A stretch of DNA of 12,829 bases from an archaeon. GTDB lineage: Archaea; Nanobdellota; Nanobdellia; SCGC-AAA011-G17; GW2011-AR18. Made by a program: the position numbers and the translations under genes. Of the stretch, positions 12,512-12,829 are shown piece after piece. The notes beneath the pieces are model-generated. The model was not told the origin of the DNA and did no database searches. It worked only from the letters and a program-made list of their open reading frames with translations. Each line of letters begins with the position of its first letter. The first letter of the stretch is position 1. The stretch lies in NCBI GenBank assembly GCA_023245385.1, contig JAHFKM010000018.1, forward strand, positions 1 through 12,829, in the 5' to 3' direction.

Positions 12512-12829
12512 TTAAGATTTTATTAATCTTTCTTTTAATTCTCTAAAACAGAATTCAGCGATAGGCTTCAAATTCACGATATCTTCTTCGTTATATTTTA
12601 TTAAAAGATTTAAATATTCTCGATCACCTGATGCTTGGAAGGCGCGCCATGCGTCACTTGGATGTCCATACAAATGTTCTGGTCTTTTTAGATTCAAGCG
12701 TCTTTCAACTTCTTTCAAACCTCCATTAAGACCAAGTTTTAGACATGTGTGCTTGACATCGAAATGTGGCAAGTCGATCGCAGTTCGAAAATATCTTTCT
12801 AAAACTGGAATATCAAACGTAGCGCCATT
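12512..12829 (-). CDS. RNase H-like (DnaQ-fold) 3'-5' exonuclease, C-terminal part
   Basis: The C-terminal 105 residues of a predicted exonuclease of the YprB/RNase_H_2 family; the gene runs off the window end, with the frame open to the last base. The visible part begins N-G-A-T-F-D-I-P-V-L, the second exonuclease motif with its metal-binding Asp. It continues H-F-D, then the family's L-G-L-N-G-G-L-K-E-V-E and K-R-P-E-H-L-Y-G, and ends with Y-N-E-E-D-I-V-N-L, the third motif (Y-x3-D). The first motif (D-x-E) should lie outside the window. Substrate is not known, but these domains degrade or trim nucleic acid. It is first in the row leading to the hypothetical protein and Ogg2. Confidence 0.82.
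   Translation of the reverse strand, partial: NGATFDIPVLERYFRTAIDLPHFDVKHTCLKLGLNGGLKEVERRLNLKRPEHLYGHPSDAWRAFQASGDREYLNLLIKYNEEDIVNLKPIAEFCFRELKERLIKS

Noticed and set aside
12770..12772. TTG as the start of the RNase H-like gene
   Set aside because: The frame stays open to the window end and the upstream residues contain the conserved second exonuclease motif, so the gene is simply cut by the window.

Overview
The window looks like chromosomal DNA from an AT-rich archaeon. The evidence is consistent: most transcription units start 20-40 nt behind an A/T-rich TATA-like box with little or no Shine-Dalgarno sequence (leaderless style), and several families are typical of archaea (small Toprim protein, COG1407 phosphoesterase, Ogg2-type 8-oxoguanine glycosylase, DHH/DHHA1 phosphoesterase). 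Small genomes of the DPANN type (for example Woesearchaeota-like) would fit, but that is inference. I saw no tRNA, rRNA, CRISPR array, transposase or phage gene.

Layout. 1-1738: the edge of a gene interrupted by an in-frame TGA, then on the minus strand a Nudix hydrolase and an overlapping pair (Toprim protein, then metallophosphoesterase). 1830-3861: on the plus strand a highly divergent isocitrate-dehydrogenase-like protein, an RsbW-like GHKL ATPase and a single-domain rhodanese, each with its own TATA box. 3923-4598: on the minus strand the remains of a three-gene cassette (VOC fragment, intact DUF1761 membrane protein, SRPBCC/AHSA1 fragment). 4736-7225: on the minus strand an overlapping operon for thiamine-diphosphate dehydrogenase E1 alpha, an FMN-binding split-barrel protein and E1 beta, with no E2 or E3 in view. 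7362-7982: an orphan gene. 8008-8877: on the minus strand a 52-residue cysteine-rich protein that starts with GTG and abuts a CcdA/DsbD-like thiol-redox membrane protein, behind a promoter overlaid by an inverted repeat. 9108-11495: a membrane-anchored helical-repeat protein and a DHH phosphoesterase with an odd motif order. 11488-12829: on the minus strand an RNase H-like exonuclease (cut by the window end), a hypothetical protein and an Ogg2 glycosylase.

How the genes work together. The E1 operon would perform oxidative decarboxylation of pyruvate or a branched 2-oxoacid, provided E2/E3 lie elsewhere. The Cys-rich protein and CcdA homologue probably form a thiol or metal relay at the membrane. 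Ogg2, the RNase H-like exonuclease, the DHH protein, the Toprim/phosphoesterase pair and the Nudix hydrolase suggest nucleic-acid maintenance and nucleotide sanitation.

The most unusual items are: an ICDH homologue that has lost most substrate and metal ligands but keeps its NADP-type loop; a DHH protein whose DHH triplet is missing from its usual place and appears at the extreme N-terminus; the Cys-rich/CcdA unit; and the decaying VOC-DUF1761-AHSA1 cassette.
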